The position numbers and the translations under genes were made by a program. DNA of 64,000 bases from assembly GCF_030065545.1 (NCBI RefSeq), contig NZ_JASJNC010000007.1, forward strand, positions 62,001-126,000, read 5' to 3'. The notes beneath the pieces are model-generated. The model saw only the letters and a list, made by a program, of their open reading frames with translations, was not told the DNA's origin and did no database searches. Source of the stretch: Marinicella marina (GTDB lineage Bacteria > Pseudomonadota > Gammaproteobacteria > Xanthomonadales > Marinicellaceae). Position 1 is the first letter of the stretch. The number at the start of each line of letters is the position of its first letter. Positions 27,880-36,589 of this stretch are shown piece by piece.

Positions 27880-28887
27880 ATGTCAAACCAGTCTGGTTCA
27901 GAACAAGAACCCATCGTTGTCAGCGCCTTATACCATTTTGTGCGCTTAGAAAATTTTCAAGAATTACACCAACCCTTGTTGGACGTCATGAAACAGAATC
28001 AAGTCAAAGGCACCTTATTATTGGCCAATGAAGGCATCAATGGCACCATAGCGGGCAATCAAGCCGGTATCGATGCGGTCAAAGACTTTTTGCGCCAAGA
28101 TTCACGCTTGGCTCAAGTTGACAGCAAAGAGTCTTACACCGACACCATGCCTTTTTATCGTTCCAAAGTTAAATTGAAGAAAGAAATCGTCACCATGGGT
28201 GTCGAAGGCATTGACCCCAATGAAGTTGTTGGTACGTACGTTAAGCCTGAAGAATGGAACGATTTGATATCAGACCCTGAGGTTGTGTTAGTTGATACGC
28301 GCAATGACTATGAGTACCAAATAGGTAGTTTTAAAAATGCCATCAACCCCAACACCGAAACTTTCAGAGAGTTTCCTGAGTATGTAAAACAAAACCTCAA
28401 TCCCAAAAAACACAAAAAAGTGGCGATGTTTTGCACCGGTGGTATTCGCTGTGAAAAATCAACTGCTTATCTGAAAGAACAAGGCTTCGATGAGGTTTAC
28501 CACTTGCAAGGTGGCATACTCAAATACCTGGAAAAAGTACCCAGTAATGACACCTTGTGGCAAGGTGAATGTTTCGTTTTTGATAACCGCGTGGCTGTTA
28601 ATCATGATTTAGAAAAAGGCCAATACGATCAGTGTTATGCCTGCCGCTACCCCATCACTGAAGAGGACAAACAATCACCTCATTACCAAAAAGGTGTCAG
28701 TTGTCATCATTGTTTTGATAAAACCACAGCAGCACAACGGGCGCAGTTTGCGGAACGCGAAAAACAAATGCAGTTGGCCAAAGCACGAGGTGAGGAACAC
28801 ATTGGCATGTCAGCCAGTGATGCCATAGAAAAGCGCAAACAAGAAAAATTAGCTGCCAAAAACGCCATGCGAAAACAAGCCAAATAA
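27880..28887 (+). CDS. trhO: tRNA uridine(34) hydroxylase TrhO (UPF0176, rhodanese domain)
   Basis: 335 residues. An N-terminal acylphosphatase-like domain (about 10-110, [14 protein letters not shown]) is followed by a rhodanese domain (about 130-235) with [22 protein letters not shown] and the catalytic C185 in [22 protein letters not shown]. The C-terminal part has the family's cysteine-rich CYACRYP and CHHCF pairs, which probably bind zinc. TrhO hydroxylates U34 of tRNAs independently of oxygen, giving the ho5U used in cmo5U/mcmo5U synthesis. AGGAGATCAGC precedes the ATG, and the stop overlaps the next start (TAATG). Confidence 0.95.
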   Translation: MSNQSGSEQEPIVVSALYHFVRLENFQELHQPLLDVMKQNQVKGTLLLANEGINGTIAGNQAGIDAVKDFLRQDSRLAQVDSKESYTDTMPFYRSKVKLKKEIVTMGVEGIDPNEVVGTYVKPEEWNDLISDPEVVLVDTRNDYEYQIGSFKNAINPNTETFREFPEYVKQNLNPKKHKKVAMFCTGGIRCEKSTAYLKEQGFDEVYHLQGGILKYLEKVPSNDTLWQGECFVFDNRVAVNHDLEKGQYDQCYACRYPITEEDKQSPHYQKGVSCHHCFDKTTAAQRAQFAEREKQMQLAKARGEEHIGMSASDAIEKRKQEKLAAKNAMRKQAK

Positions 28888-29537
28888 TGCTCGCGCTGCT
28901 ACCTACCATTTGTTTATTTGCCTGTGCTATCAGTATTGCTTTTGAGGCCAAAGGCCAGACTAAATTAACCATCAAATCCAAGTTACTGGCCAGTTTGTCA
29001 TTTGTGGCTTTTGCTTGGACCTTGGGTGCTTGGCAAAGCAGTTATGGTCAATTAATCTTCATTGGCCTGTTATTCAGCTTGGTTGGCGATGTGATGTTGG
29101 CCATGAAAGGGCGCAGTCACTATTTTATATTCGGCATTGGCGCGTTTTTGTTGGCTCACCTGGTTTATACAGCGGCTTTTCTATCAACCGGATTCAACGT
29201 CGCACAATTACCATTAATAAGACTTTTGGTAATGGCTTTATTGGTACCCCTTATTATCACGGGCTTGTGGTTGAAACCGCATTTACAGGGTTCACTCAGG
29301 GTAGCTGTTCCGGTTTATTTGGCGGCCATAGGCGTAATGCTGATCACAGCCTGGGGCAGCATGGCACCACAAGCTTGGATATGGATCATCTCAGGAGCCA
29401 GTTTATTTGCTGTTTCAGATCTATTTGTGGCACGCCAACGCTTCATTAAAGCCGAGATTCGCAATCGCATCATCGGCCTGCCGATGTATTATGTCGCACA
29501 GTTGTTATTGGCCTTTTCTGTCAGTTTGGTTTTTTAA
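28887..29537 (+). CDS. YhhN/TMEM86-family lysoplasmalogenase-like membrane protein
   Basis: 216 residues with about eight membrane helices. Family markers are GLLFSLVGDVMLAMKGRSHYFIFGIGAFLLAHLVY and ISGASLFAVSDLFVARQRF, with conserved aspartates (GDVML, SDLFV) thought to be catalytic. Human TMEM86B hydrolyses lysoplasmalogen; the role in bacteria lacking plasmalogens is not clear. It is coupled to trhO by a one-base overlap; the functional link is not obvious. Confidence 0.88.
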   Translation: MLALLPTICLFACAISIAFEAKGQTKLTIKSKLLASLSFVAFAWTLGAWQSSYGQLIFIGLLFSLVGDVMLAMKGRSHYFIFGIGAFLLAHLVYTAAFLSTGFNVAQLPLIRLLVMALLVPLIITGLWLKPHLQGSLRVAVPVYLAAIGVMLITAWGSMAPQAWIWIISGASLFAVSDLFVARQRFIKAEIRNRIIGLPMYYVAQLLLAFSVSLVF

Positions 29538-29622
29538 TTGATCGAATAAAGTATAAAAACGTCCGTTAAAACCAGCCAATCACCGCGATTGAATTGGTAG
29601 GCCTCTGACTGAGAAAGTTCAG

Positions 29623-29946
29623 TCACAATCCGCTGATTAGCTCAAGCACCCTTTGTTGGTTAAACCCTTTAACCACCTCACCTTGAATCAGAAATACCGG
29701 CACTCCATGCCCGCCTAGACTTTTCATTTCTTGCTGGGCCTGCGGGGATTTTTCTATATCAAATTCCTTGTACTTGACGCCTTGCATGTTTAACATCACC
29801 CTGGCTTTTTTACAATAGCCACACCATGAGGTTGCATACATGATGACCTCTGAGTCATGTTTCTCATTCAGCTCAGCGGCGGCATCAGTCACACCCCACT
29901 TTTGGTAAACAAAGAAAGCGATGGCCAATACGATCAGTAATCTCAT
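29623..29946 (-). CDS. Membrane-anchored or secreted glutaredoxin-family protein
   Basis: 107 residues. An N-terminal hydrophobic segment (LLIVLAIAFFVYQKW, residues 3-17) serves as an anchor or signal. The rest is a glutaredoxin-like domain with the active site YATSWCGYCKKARVML (C-G-Y-C), EFDIEKSPQAQQEM, HGVPVFLIQGEVVKGF with the cis-proline, and a short final helix. It probably reduces or oxidises thiols at the envelope. It stands alone, upstream of nothing on its strand. Confidence 0.9.
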   Translation of the reverse strand: MRLLIVLAIAFFVYQKWGVTDAAAELNEKHDSEVIMYATSWCGYCKKARVMLNMQGVKYKEFDIEKSPQAQQEMKSLGGHGVPVFLIQGEVVKGFNQQRVLELISGL

Positions 29947-29995
29947 AAAATTATCCTTAATTTAAATCAATGGCACAGTATACGATAAAGACCAT

Positions 29996-30021
29996 TAAAA
30001 AAGCCCGAAAGAGTCGGGCTT
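29996..30021 (-). terminator. Terminator of the beta-helix protein gene
   Basis: On the minus strand AAGCCCGA-CTCTT-TCGGGCTT forms an eight-pair stem followed by TTTTTAATGG. It lies about 30 bases past the stop at 30052. Confidence 0.85.
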
Positions 30022-30051
30022 ATATTAAACAAAATTGATGCCATTGGCTGG

Positions 30052-31398
30052 TCAGTCAAAGCCATTTCTAAATATCAAATCTCTGAACTCATAGGCACCC
30101 ACATCACACCCCGGTGGGTTAGCCCCACCCGCTATTGGCCTCGGTGCTCCAGTCTGATCTTCATTTTCAACACATGCAGCATCGTGAAAAAAATCTATAG
30201 CAGGACTGCCCAAGACCAAAGCGTGAGTCGGTGTAAGCCCTCCATTGTCCTTAAGATTCAAATCCAGCACCGAGGACAACGCTGCTTCCTGGATGATGCC
30301 ATCTGAGGTGCCCTGGTCGAAAATGACCCCAAAAGTACCGTCATCTCCATCAAGATCGATTAAGTTGTAACGATTGAGGTTGGTTGAATACACATCGGTG
30401 GCGAAGATTTCATTACCCAAATTGCCCGCGGTGTTACCGGATACCAAGGTTCGGCGTAAACTGAGTTCAGAATTTTGATTGAATATACCACCACCATTTT
30501 GTCCAGCGCTGTTATTTGCCAAAGTCACTGAAGACAGTGTTAATTCAGCGTTGCCTCCACCAAACGGGTTGTAATAGGACTGCATGTTGATGGCACCACC
30601 ATTTCGTCCTGCGGTGTTGTTGCTGATGGTGGTATTGATCACATCAACGTCGGCACTGTAATTGTATGTATTGGTGAGGAACATGGCCCCATCGGATGCG
30701 TAGCCTAAAGCTGTGTTACCGCTGATAGTTGATCGACTGATCGTCACGTTAGTGCCCAGAAGCGACAATCCAGCCGCGTTTCCACCACCATATCCTCGGT
30801 TATAATTACTTTCACTGCGGTTGTTGGTGATCAGGGTGTCATTTATGTACCCATTCGAGTTATATAGTTTAATGGCACCGTTGTCATTATCAGAAAAAGT
30901 CGAACGGTTGATGTTGACTGATGCATACTGGCCATAGAGGGCACCGGCTTCAAGGCCTCCCCCAAAGTCTCCTCGCACTGGTTGATTGCCACCACCTTTG
31001 GTCATGGTGCAATCATTAAGCGTCAATGAACTGCCATAATCAGCAGTCAACAAAGTAAAACCCGGAGACATTTCATCACGCGTGATGGTTGAATCTTGGC
31101 AATTCAAAGTGATCTCTGAATCAACATTGGGTAATGCACTGGTTAAGGTGATGGTTGAACCCGCTGGTAAATTAATTTCATCAGCCCCTGAACCAGCACT
31201 ACAGTCAATAACCGCTATTTCTTGGTTGGCTGACTCTATCGCATCAGCCAATGTACAGGTCTGATTATCAACGTTGATAACCGCTGCATGGGCTGTGATT
31301 TCAAGCAATAAAGCCGAGACCAACGCGGTTTTTTTCAAATGAGATGTTGTTTTGGACTTGTCTTTCCCCTTGTTAATTAATAACAATAAAATTAACAA
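30052..31398 (-). CDS. Secreted right-handed beta-helix protein with C-terminal DLIFRNGFD tail
   Basis: Up to 448 residues. No ATG is available in frame: the frame offers a TTG at 31398 with GAAG upstream, and a second TTG at 31338 that would give the classical signal peptide MKKTALVSALLLEITAHAA. After CTLADAIESANQE (a CSLREP-like motif) the protein is a chain of parallel beta-helix turns (SGNTALG, ISNNTAGRNGGAINMQS, NNSAGQNGGGIFNQNSELSL). It ends with the choice-of-anchor pattern ALVLGSPAIDF...DVGAYEFRD and then DLIFRNGFD at the very C-terminus. Such proteins are surface or secreted adhesins or polysaccharide-active proteins; no catalytic motif is visible. Confidence 0.85.
   Translation of the reverse strand: MLILLLLINKGKDKSKTTSHLKKTALVSALLLEITAHAAVINVDNQTCTLADAIESANQEIAVIDCSAGSGADEINLPAGSTITLTSALPNVDSEITLNCQDSTITRDEMSPGFTLLTADYGSSLTLNDCTMTKGGGNQPVRGDFGGGLEAGALYGQYASVNINRSTFSDNDNGAIKLYNSNGYINDTLITNNRSESNYNRGYGGGNAAGLSLLGTNVTISRSTISGNTALGYASDGAMFLTNTYNYSADVDVINTTISNNTAGRNGGAINMQSYYNPFGGGNAELTLSSVTLANNSAGQNGGGIFNQNSELSLRRTLVSGNTAGNLGNEIFATDVYSTNLNRYNLIDLDGDDGTFGVIFDQGTSDGIIQEAALSSVLDLNLKDNGGLTPTHALVLGSPAIDFFHDAACVENEDQTGAPRPIAGGANPPGCDVGAYEFRDLIFRNGFD
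30055..30081 (-). other. C-terminal DLIFxxxF(E/D) tail of the beta-helix protein
   Basis: The last nine residues are DLIFRNGFD, ending exactly at the stop codon. The same arrangement (DLIFADSFE) ends the M36 protease at 34122-34148. The shared tail has no membrane helix or basic end, unlike PEP-CTERM or rhombosortase signals. Confidence 0.6.
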
Positions 31399-31710
31399 AC
31401 TATTATCTTCATTTCAATTGTTACAGATCAGGAGCAGATAATTTCAGAAAAAATCTGTCAAAAACTGTAGCCAATAGGTTTTGCGATCATCCAACCGCAG
31501 TCTCGTGAGCAAAATTCGTCACAACCAAGAGCAGTTCATGCAAACATATTTGATGGTTCAAGTGTTGACCTTCAAATCGTTGGCAGCCGCATCAAATAGC
31601 TGGATCAAAAACAAGGCTGCTGGCCATGCCCCTCATCTCATCGCAAACCTGATCAACGCAAACCTGATCAATGCGGCAACTGGTCAAAAAAAATCTGCGG
31701 TTAGGCTTGG
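31399..31710. other. 312-base gap between the TIGR03032 fusion and the beta-helix gene
   Basis: I see no gene. It should hold the leftward promoter of the beta-helix gene: a perfect TTGACA lies on the minus strand at 31461-31456, but only poor -10 sequences follow. A CAGAT/ATCTG dyad is nearby. An exact tandem 15-base repeat is at 31642-31671. An open frame across the region on the plus strand overlaps the glycosyltransferase gene antisense and is judged spurious. Confidence 0.5.
31642..31671. repeat. Exact tandem 15-base duplication
   Basis: CGCAAACCTGATCAA occurs twice head to tail, at 31642-31656 and 31657-31671, about 40 bases beyond the stop of the TIGR03032 fusion gene. It is intergenic and probably a recent slippage duplication. 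Confidence 0.8.
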
Positions 31711-33972
31711 TCATTCTATCAGCTTATTGAACACTGCCCTCAAAACATCATCCCAGTTGGCATCAGGCTGCTGTCTGAACAGCTGTGCCGATGGATACCA
31801 TGGACTTTCACTCGTATCTGAATGCCACCTCCAATCTGCGTTGCTACATAACAAAATCCATGTTTCTTTACCCAAGGCCGCCGCCAAATGGGCAATCGCG
31901 GTATCCACTGAAACCACCAAATCCATTTGATCAACCAAAGCCGCGGTTCTGGCATAACCTGGTAGCTCAGGCTCCAAATCAATCACATTGTGTTTTTTCA
32001 GCAATGCCCTTTCATCAGCAGTGATGGGCATTTGTAAGGAATAAAACTGCGCATCCACACCAGCAGTCACGGTGAGTAAATCAGCCAAGTCAATGGAGCG
32101 GTTTTGGTTGTTGATGTGGCTGGGTGAGCCACTCCAAGACAGGCCAATTTTACGTTGTCCTTTGAGTTCACTGACCACAGCTTGTTGTGGCACTTTGACG
32201 TATTCATCTGGTGCCGGTAGATTCTCCAAAGTGATGTCTAAGTACCTTGGCAAACTCATCAATGGACAATACACATCAAACAAATCGGTACTCAACGCAC
32301 CCGGTACACGAGATTGACTGACGCCCTCTATTTCAGCCACCAATGGGGCCAAATTTTCTGGTCCAAAATAAATCACTTCTTTACATCTATCAGCCAGTGG
32401 TTTTAAAAAGCGCCAAAACATGATGTGATCACCATTGCCCTGCTCAGAATGCACCAAGATCGTTTTGTCGCTGATATCCTCACCTTGCCACTGCGGTTTG
32501 TCACATTTAAAAGGCACAAACTGCGGGGTTTGCCAACGCCAATCATATTCAACCCAGCCTTCTTTATAATTTCCTTGTTTAAGCAATAATTTACCGCGGT
32601 TGTGGTGTGCCATGGCAAATTGTTGGTCGGTGGCGATTGACTCATCGAACCAGTGCATGGCTTGTTCTGGGTTGTTCTGTTCAGCATAGGCCGTTCCCAA
32701 GGCATTCATGGCTTCTGCATTATCTGGCGATATTTCCAGCACCTTTTGTAATTGTATGATGGCATCTGCCCACCTTTTGGCATCTGCCAAACAAACACCG
32801 TATTGTTGATTGGTTGCCGGGTGCTTGGGGTGGTCTTTCAATATCGCTTCATACAGTTTCAGTGCTTGATTCAGCTCACCGTTAACATGTGCCCTGGATG
32901 CGGCCTCTAGGGGCGCCTGCACAGGATCAACAGCGGCCAAATTATTCAATACAAAATCTGGCAATTCGTAGGAACTGGCAAGGAATGGACTTTGTTGGTC
33001 AATAATCGCTGCGAACTTGTGAGGCAATACTTTGACTTCAAAAACTTCTTGTACATTGCCAGTGAACACCAAAAACGCCACTATTTGACCATTACTGGTA
33101 TCAACCACCCATACCCCACTTTGCCTTTTTTCTACTTTTTTGGTCAATGGCAAACCAGCAAATGTCGAACTCTCACGTATTTGTGACAAACCGATGATGG
33201 CATAGCGATCAATGAAATCTAAACCACGGGTAAAACCTGGTAATTCGGCCACCACTTCAGGTGCTTTTCCCAACTCCATTTTCATCAACTGGCCTGAACC
33301 GGATGATAAAAACCACAAGGCATTGTTATACCAACGCGGTGAATGGGGCATACACAAACCATCAACCATGACTTCGTTGTTGGTGATGTCCATGATTTGT
33401 CCGCCTGAAATTTTATTCTTGCGCCAGCCGCCAGGCTCATCGTAAGCGCCCAACATGCTGACATAACGTGGCACCCCATCTCTGAACCCCAAGCCATTAA
33501 GGTGACAGCGGTCCGTCAAATCATATTCAGTGATGAAGGGTGGGCGCCATTCTGGTTTAAAACTGTGGTCATTATCCAATGTAGCCAGGCATGACATCTT
33601 GGTGTTGATGAACCATAATTTGTCAAATTTATCATAGCCCATTTCATGGATATCTATCTGACCCGTGATGTGGTGTTTGCGTGGTATGTAACAGGCATCT
33701 ACTTGTTCGCCTTGACCCACTTTGGGACCCACTGCTGCCAAGTTGCGAAAAGTGGTGATGAATGAAGCGCCACCAATGGTCAATTCATTGGCTCTTCTGG
33801 CTACACCCATAGGACGATCAAAAGCCATGAAGTGGGTATTGATACCCTGCCCTTGTGGCCTCACCATCACCACCTGTCCAGCCTGGTAAGTGGTGACTAA
33901 TAAACTACACTGGCCTAAGGTCAGCAGTTCACGAAAAGAGTCTGTCGATTGGCTTGAGAATGTTTCAGTCAT
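31711..33972 (-). CDS. TIGR03032 domain - TPR - GT9/41-like glycosyltransferase fusion
   Basis: 753 residues. Residues about 10-345 match the TIGR03032 (DUF4915) pattern: LLVTTYQAGQVV, FDRPMGVARR, CHLNGLGFRDGVPRYVSMLG, GLCMPHSPRWYNNALWFLSSGSG and FIDRYAIIGLSQIRES. Residues about 365-490 are TPR repeats (LYEAILKDHPKHPATNQQYG, AMNALGTAYAEQNNPEQAMHW). Residues about 500-753 form the nucleotide-sugar transferase domain often joined to TPRs: IGLSWSGSPSHINNQNRSI, FYSLQMP, VVSVDTAIAHLAAALGKETWIL and DWRWHSDTSESPWYP. No signal peptide. TIGR03032 proteins are commonly separate TPR-associated proteins; here all three parts are in one chain, suggesting a glycan- or protein-modifying enzyme. Confidence 0.88.
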   Translation of the reverse strand: MTETFSSQSTDSFRELLTLGQCSLLVTTYQAGQVVMVRPQGQGINTHFMAFDRPMGVARRANELTIGGASFITTFRNLAAVGPKVGQGEQVDACYIPRKHHITGQIDIHEMGYDKFDKLWFINTKMSCLATLDNDHSFKPEWRPPFITEYDLTDRCHLNGLGFRDGVPRYVSMLGAYDEPGGWRKNKISGGQIMDITNNEVMVDGLCMPHSPRWYNNALWFLSSGSGQLMKMELGKAPEVVAELPGFTRGLDFIDRYAIIGLSQIRESSTFAGLPLTKKVEKRQSGVWVVDTSNGQIVAFLVFTGNVQEVFEVKVLPHKFAAIIDQQSPFLASSYELPDFVLNNLAAVDPVQAPLEAASRAHVNGELNQALKLYEAILKDHPKHPATNQQYGVCLADAKRWADAIIQLQKVLEISPDNAEAMNALGTAYAEQNNPEQAMHWFDESIATDQQFAMAHHNRGKLLLKQGNYKEGWVEYDWRWQTPQFVPFKCDKPQWQGEDISDKTILVHSEQGNGDHIMFWRFLKPLADRCKEVIYFGPENLAPLVAEIEGVSQSRVPGALSTDLFDVYCPLMSLPRYLDITLENLPAPDEYVKVPQQAVVSELKGQRKIGLSWSGSPSHINNQNRSIDLADLLTVTAGVDAQFYSLQMPITADERALLKKHNVIDLEPELPGYARTAALVDQMDLVVSVDTAIAHLAAALGKETWILLCSNADWRWHSDTSESPWYPSAQLFRQQPDANWDDVLRAVFNKLIE

Positions 33973-34062
33973 TGGGCTTTAAGTGCGCTGATAAAACAAT
34001 CATTATGCCATCAATTTACCTAACTTAAAACCTCAAAAGGCTGCACTTCATTGAACCCAAAA

Positions 34063-34097
34063 AAAAGGGCAACTTGGTCATGCCAAGTTGCCCTTTT
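34063..34097 (-). terminator. Terminator of the M36 protease gene
   Basis: AAAAGGGCAACTTGG and its exact reverse complement, a 15-pair stem with a five-base TCATG loop, with T tracts on both strands (TTTTTT on the minus strand). It starts 22 bases after the stop codon at 34119. Confidence 0.95.
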
Positions 34098-34118
34098 GAG
34101 TTTTATTAAATCTGCTTT

Positions 34119-36395
34119 TTATTCGAAGCTGTCAGCAAAAATCAAATCTGAATCCACCAAGCAAGACTCAGGCAAATCATAAGATTCAATTTCGTCACCC
34201 AACTGAAAAACACTGCCAGAATCGGCATCAACACCCAAGCCGCGTTTGGCAAAACCCGCCCATATTTCACATTGGTTGGCGCCTTCATTGTTGGTTTCAT
34301 CTGCCAACAAAATGGCGTCACGACCAGAGACCAAACCGGGGTTACAAGGTTGTAGTTTCAACCCATCCATCATCAGTTGCATGGCGATGTTATTACCCCC
34401 TACTCCATTGTACAAGTCGGCATCAAAACCATGCTTTTCAATCAGGTTCCAATACATTTCCCACAACACTTGGGCCCATATTGAGCCAACCAAATGAGGA
34501 CTGATGCTGCCATCATCTCTGATGGCATCTACCACATCAGCAAAGCTGTGCTGATTGATGGCCTCATCAGTTGAATAAGGGTAAGTTCTGATGCCATTGG
34601 GGTTTTGTGTGGCATAAGAACCCATTGGCCTGGCATCCGTGGCACTGTCAGTTGGTGAAGCCGTCATCATCAGGGCGAAAAAGTCACTCCAACCCTCACC
34701 CATTTGTTCGGCATTTCCCAAACAACCAGCTTGTGCCGGACCACCTGTGAGGCGATTCGAAATACCATGTCCGTACTCATGAATGATGATGCCGTTATCA
34801 AAGTCACTGTCTCGATCGGCACTGACTTTGACCATGTCTGCATCAACCACATTGGCTAATTCAGCGCGGATGGTGTTGCCATCGGCCTGTCCCACCATCA
34901 ATGCAGGTATGGTGACATTACCGCCTTGCGCACCACCCCCCATACTGATGACACCATCACCGTCGTTGTTTACCACAACCACACCGATGGCACCGGCATT
35001 TTCGGCGTTCAAGGCCTTGAGACCAAACTCACAAGCCCCTCGATCAACCAATGCAATGCGGCCCGCAGTGAAACCACTCAAAGCAGTACAAGCATCACTT
35101 CCCGTATCAACACCGTCATCAGCCAATTCCACAATACCGTTAAAGGGTGCCGGAGTAATTTCAGCGCCAAAGCTGGCACCGCTGGCGGTGTATGTGCCTG
35201 CAATGCTGGCCGGTGAATTAATCACTAAGTCAGCCGAGCCAGTGAAGTAAAACATTTGCATTCTGGGGTTACCACCATCTGGTGGGGTACCAAAGTTGGC
35301 ATTGTTGGTGCCTGAACCATCTTGCGCATCGGCAATCACCGCATCGCTGGCTGAGCCACCGTTACCATAATTGTTTTCTTGGAAGTTGCCTGCTGGTTCA
35401 TCAAAACCATACTGATAAGCCAAATCATGAATGATGTTGTTCCAATAAAACAAGTTAACAATGGCCGCATCAAGGTTTTGTTCTTGATTTGGATTCACTG
35501 CAGGATTCCATGGCACGCTGAATATCAAGTCACTGCCACCATCCGGTCTGCTACCACCGGTGTTATTGGCATCCAAATCATCTTGTGCAAAAACATTGTT
35601 ACCACGGGTGTCAGTGAATTCCGCACCCTCGTTACCATCGGTGTCATGCCAACCAAATGGTGAAGCCAATAAATCATGTGGGTCAGTGACTGTCTCCAAC
35701 ACAAAACCGTTATCAGCAGGTGATTCATTGGGATATGGAATCACATCATAACTGGCATGTGCTGACCAATTGTGTTGGCTTAAAACTTCACCGGTGTCGG
35801 CATCCAGTCGCATCGACCACCAGTCGTTTTCAGTTTGAATGGACATGTCCCAAGCCAGTTTCAATTGGCCTTGTTGATTAGCTTGATACACCAGCTTCAC
35901 GGGAATGTTTTGTAGAGAAATGCCATCACCAGCATAGACACTCGCTTGATTTATACCAACGGCTTGCTCCAATTGGTAACTGGGCATCAAACCATTCATA
36001 CTTAAATATGACGCTGCGGTTAATATGGCTTGATCGGCCGGCATGTCTGGATTCAGGTCATTGGCTTTCTGTGCAGCGTTTTTAATGAAGAAATTGTGTT
36101 TATTTAAAACTTCACCTTCGCGGTTTAAGTTGATTTGAATGTCGCCGCCTGCCACTTCAATGCCATTGACGTATTGTCTAAAAACCAAATGGCTGACGCC
36201 ATTGTGGGCGGTCTGGTATTGACTCAATAGTTTTGAATCAGCAACATCTTTTGCGGCCAAATTCAATTCAGCCAAGGAAGCAGTCAAATGCGATTTTGCC
36301 TGAGACAATGCCTGTTGTGGAGAAAGTGTGGGCGAAGCCCACGCGAAAGGGCTCGTAGCAACCATCATGGCCGCTAAAATAGGTTTGCTTTGCAT
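34119..36395 (-). CDS. Secreted M36 (fungalysin-type) metalloprotease with PA insert and DLIFADSFE tail
   Basis: 758 residues from the ATG at 36395, preceded by AGAGGATTACAT; the longer frame to 36443 lacks a ribosome site. The signal peptide ends near SPFAWAS. An FTP/PepSY-type propeptide covers about 25-190. The catalytic M36 domain has the zinc motif HEYGH at residues 539-543 in GIIIHEYGHGISNRLTGG and the third ligand in EQMGEGWSDFFAL. A PA domain (about 385-500) is inserted before it (ALVDRGACEFGLKALNAENAGAIGVVVVNN). The protein ends with a short extension finishing DLIFADSFE. It is a broad-specificity secreted protease and probably feeds on external protein. It is followed by a strong terminator. 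Confidence 0.93.
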   Translation of the reverse strand: MQSKPILAAMMVATSPFAWASPTLSPQQALSQAKSHLTASLAELNLAAKDVADSKLLSQYQTAHNGVSHLVFRQYVNGIEVAGGDIQINLNREGEVLNKHNFFIKNAAQKANDLNPDMPADQAILTAASYLSMNGLMPSYQLEQAVGINQASVYAGDGISLQNIPVKLVYQANQQGQLKLAWDMSIQTENDWWSMRLDADTGEVLSQHNWSAHASYDVIPYPNESPADNGFVLETVTDPHDLLASPFGWHDTDGNEGAEFTDTRGNNVFAQDDLDANNTGGSRPDGGSDLIFSVPWNPAVNPNQEQNLDAAIVNLFYWNNIIHDLAYQYGFDEPAGNFQENNYGNGGSASDAVIADAQDGSGTNNANFGTPPDGGNPRMQMFYFTGSADLVINSPASIAGTYTASGASFGAEITPAPFNGIVELADDGVDTGSDACTALSGFTAGRIALVDRGACEFGLKALNAENAGAIGVVVVNNDGDGVISMGGGAQGGNVTIPALMVGQADGNTIRAELANVVDADMVKVSADRDSDFDNGIIIHEYGHGISNRLTGGPAQAGCLGNAEQMGEGWSDFFALMMTASPTDSATDARPMGSYATQNPNGIRTYPYSTDEAINQHSFADVVDAIRDDGSISPHLVGSIWAQVLWEMYWNLIEKHGFDADLYNGVGGNNIAMQLMMDGLKLQPCNPGLVSGRDAILLADETNNEGANQCEIWAGFAKRGLGVDADSGSVFQLGDEIESYDLPESCLVDSDLIFADSFE
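34122..34148 (-). other. C-terminal DLIFxxxF(E/D) tail of the M36 protease
   Basis: The last nine residues are DLIFADSFE, directly before the stop. They match the beta-helix protein tail (DLIFRNGFD) at six positions counting E/D as equivalent, although the two proteins share no other similarity that I can see. Confidence 0.6.
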
Positions 36396-36453
36396 ATGTA
36401 ATCCTCTTGTTTTTTTATTATTGTGGTGTGAGTAAGTACTCAATTCCGGTCAC

Positions 36454-36482
36454 ATCATACCGACTTCGCCGGCAGATTTCCA
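36454..36482 (-). promoter_or_regulatory. Candidate promoter of the M36 protease gene
   Basis: On the minus strand TGGAAA (36482-36477) and TATGAT (36459-36454) are 17 bases apart, about 60 bases before the ATG at 36395. The -10 is good, the -35 is weak. Confidence 0.4.
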
Positions 36483-36589
36483 CGAAATATTGAACCAAAA
36501 GGTACAAATTAATCAGGTGAGGATAAGTTCAAAGCAGCTGCAAGCGCCCGTTTTTCAGAGCGCCTGCACGCATAATCAAAGCGTCAGAT

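Noticed and set aside
31481-31930. 149-residue open frame crossing the gap at 31.4-31.7 kb
   Set aside because: Half of it is antisense to the glycosyltransferase part of the fusion gene, and the rest contains the tandem 15-base repeat; no family features.
34783-35250. 155-residue open frame on the plus strand
   Set aside because: It lies antisense inside the M36 protease, is rich in P, S, T and A without any motif, and has no ribosome site.
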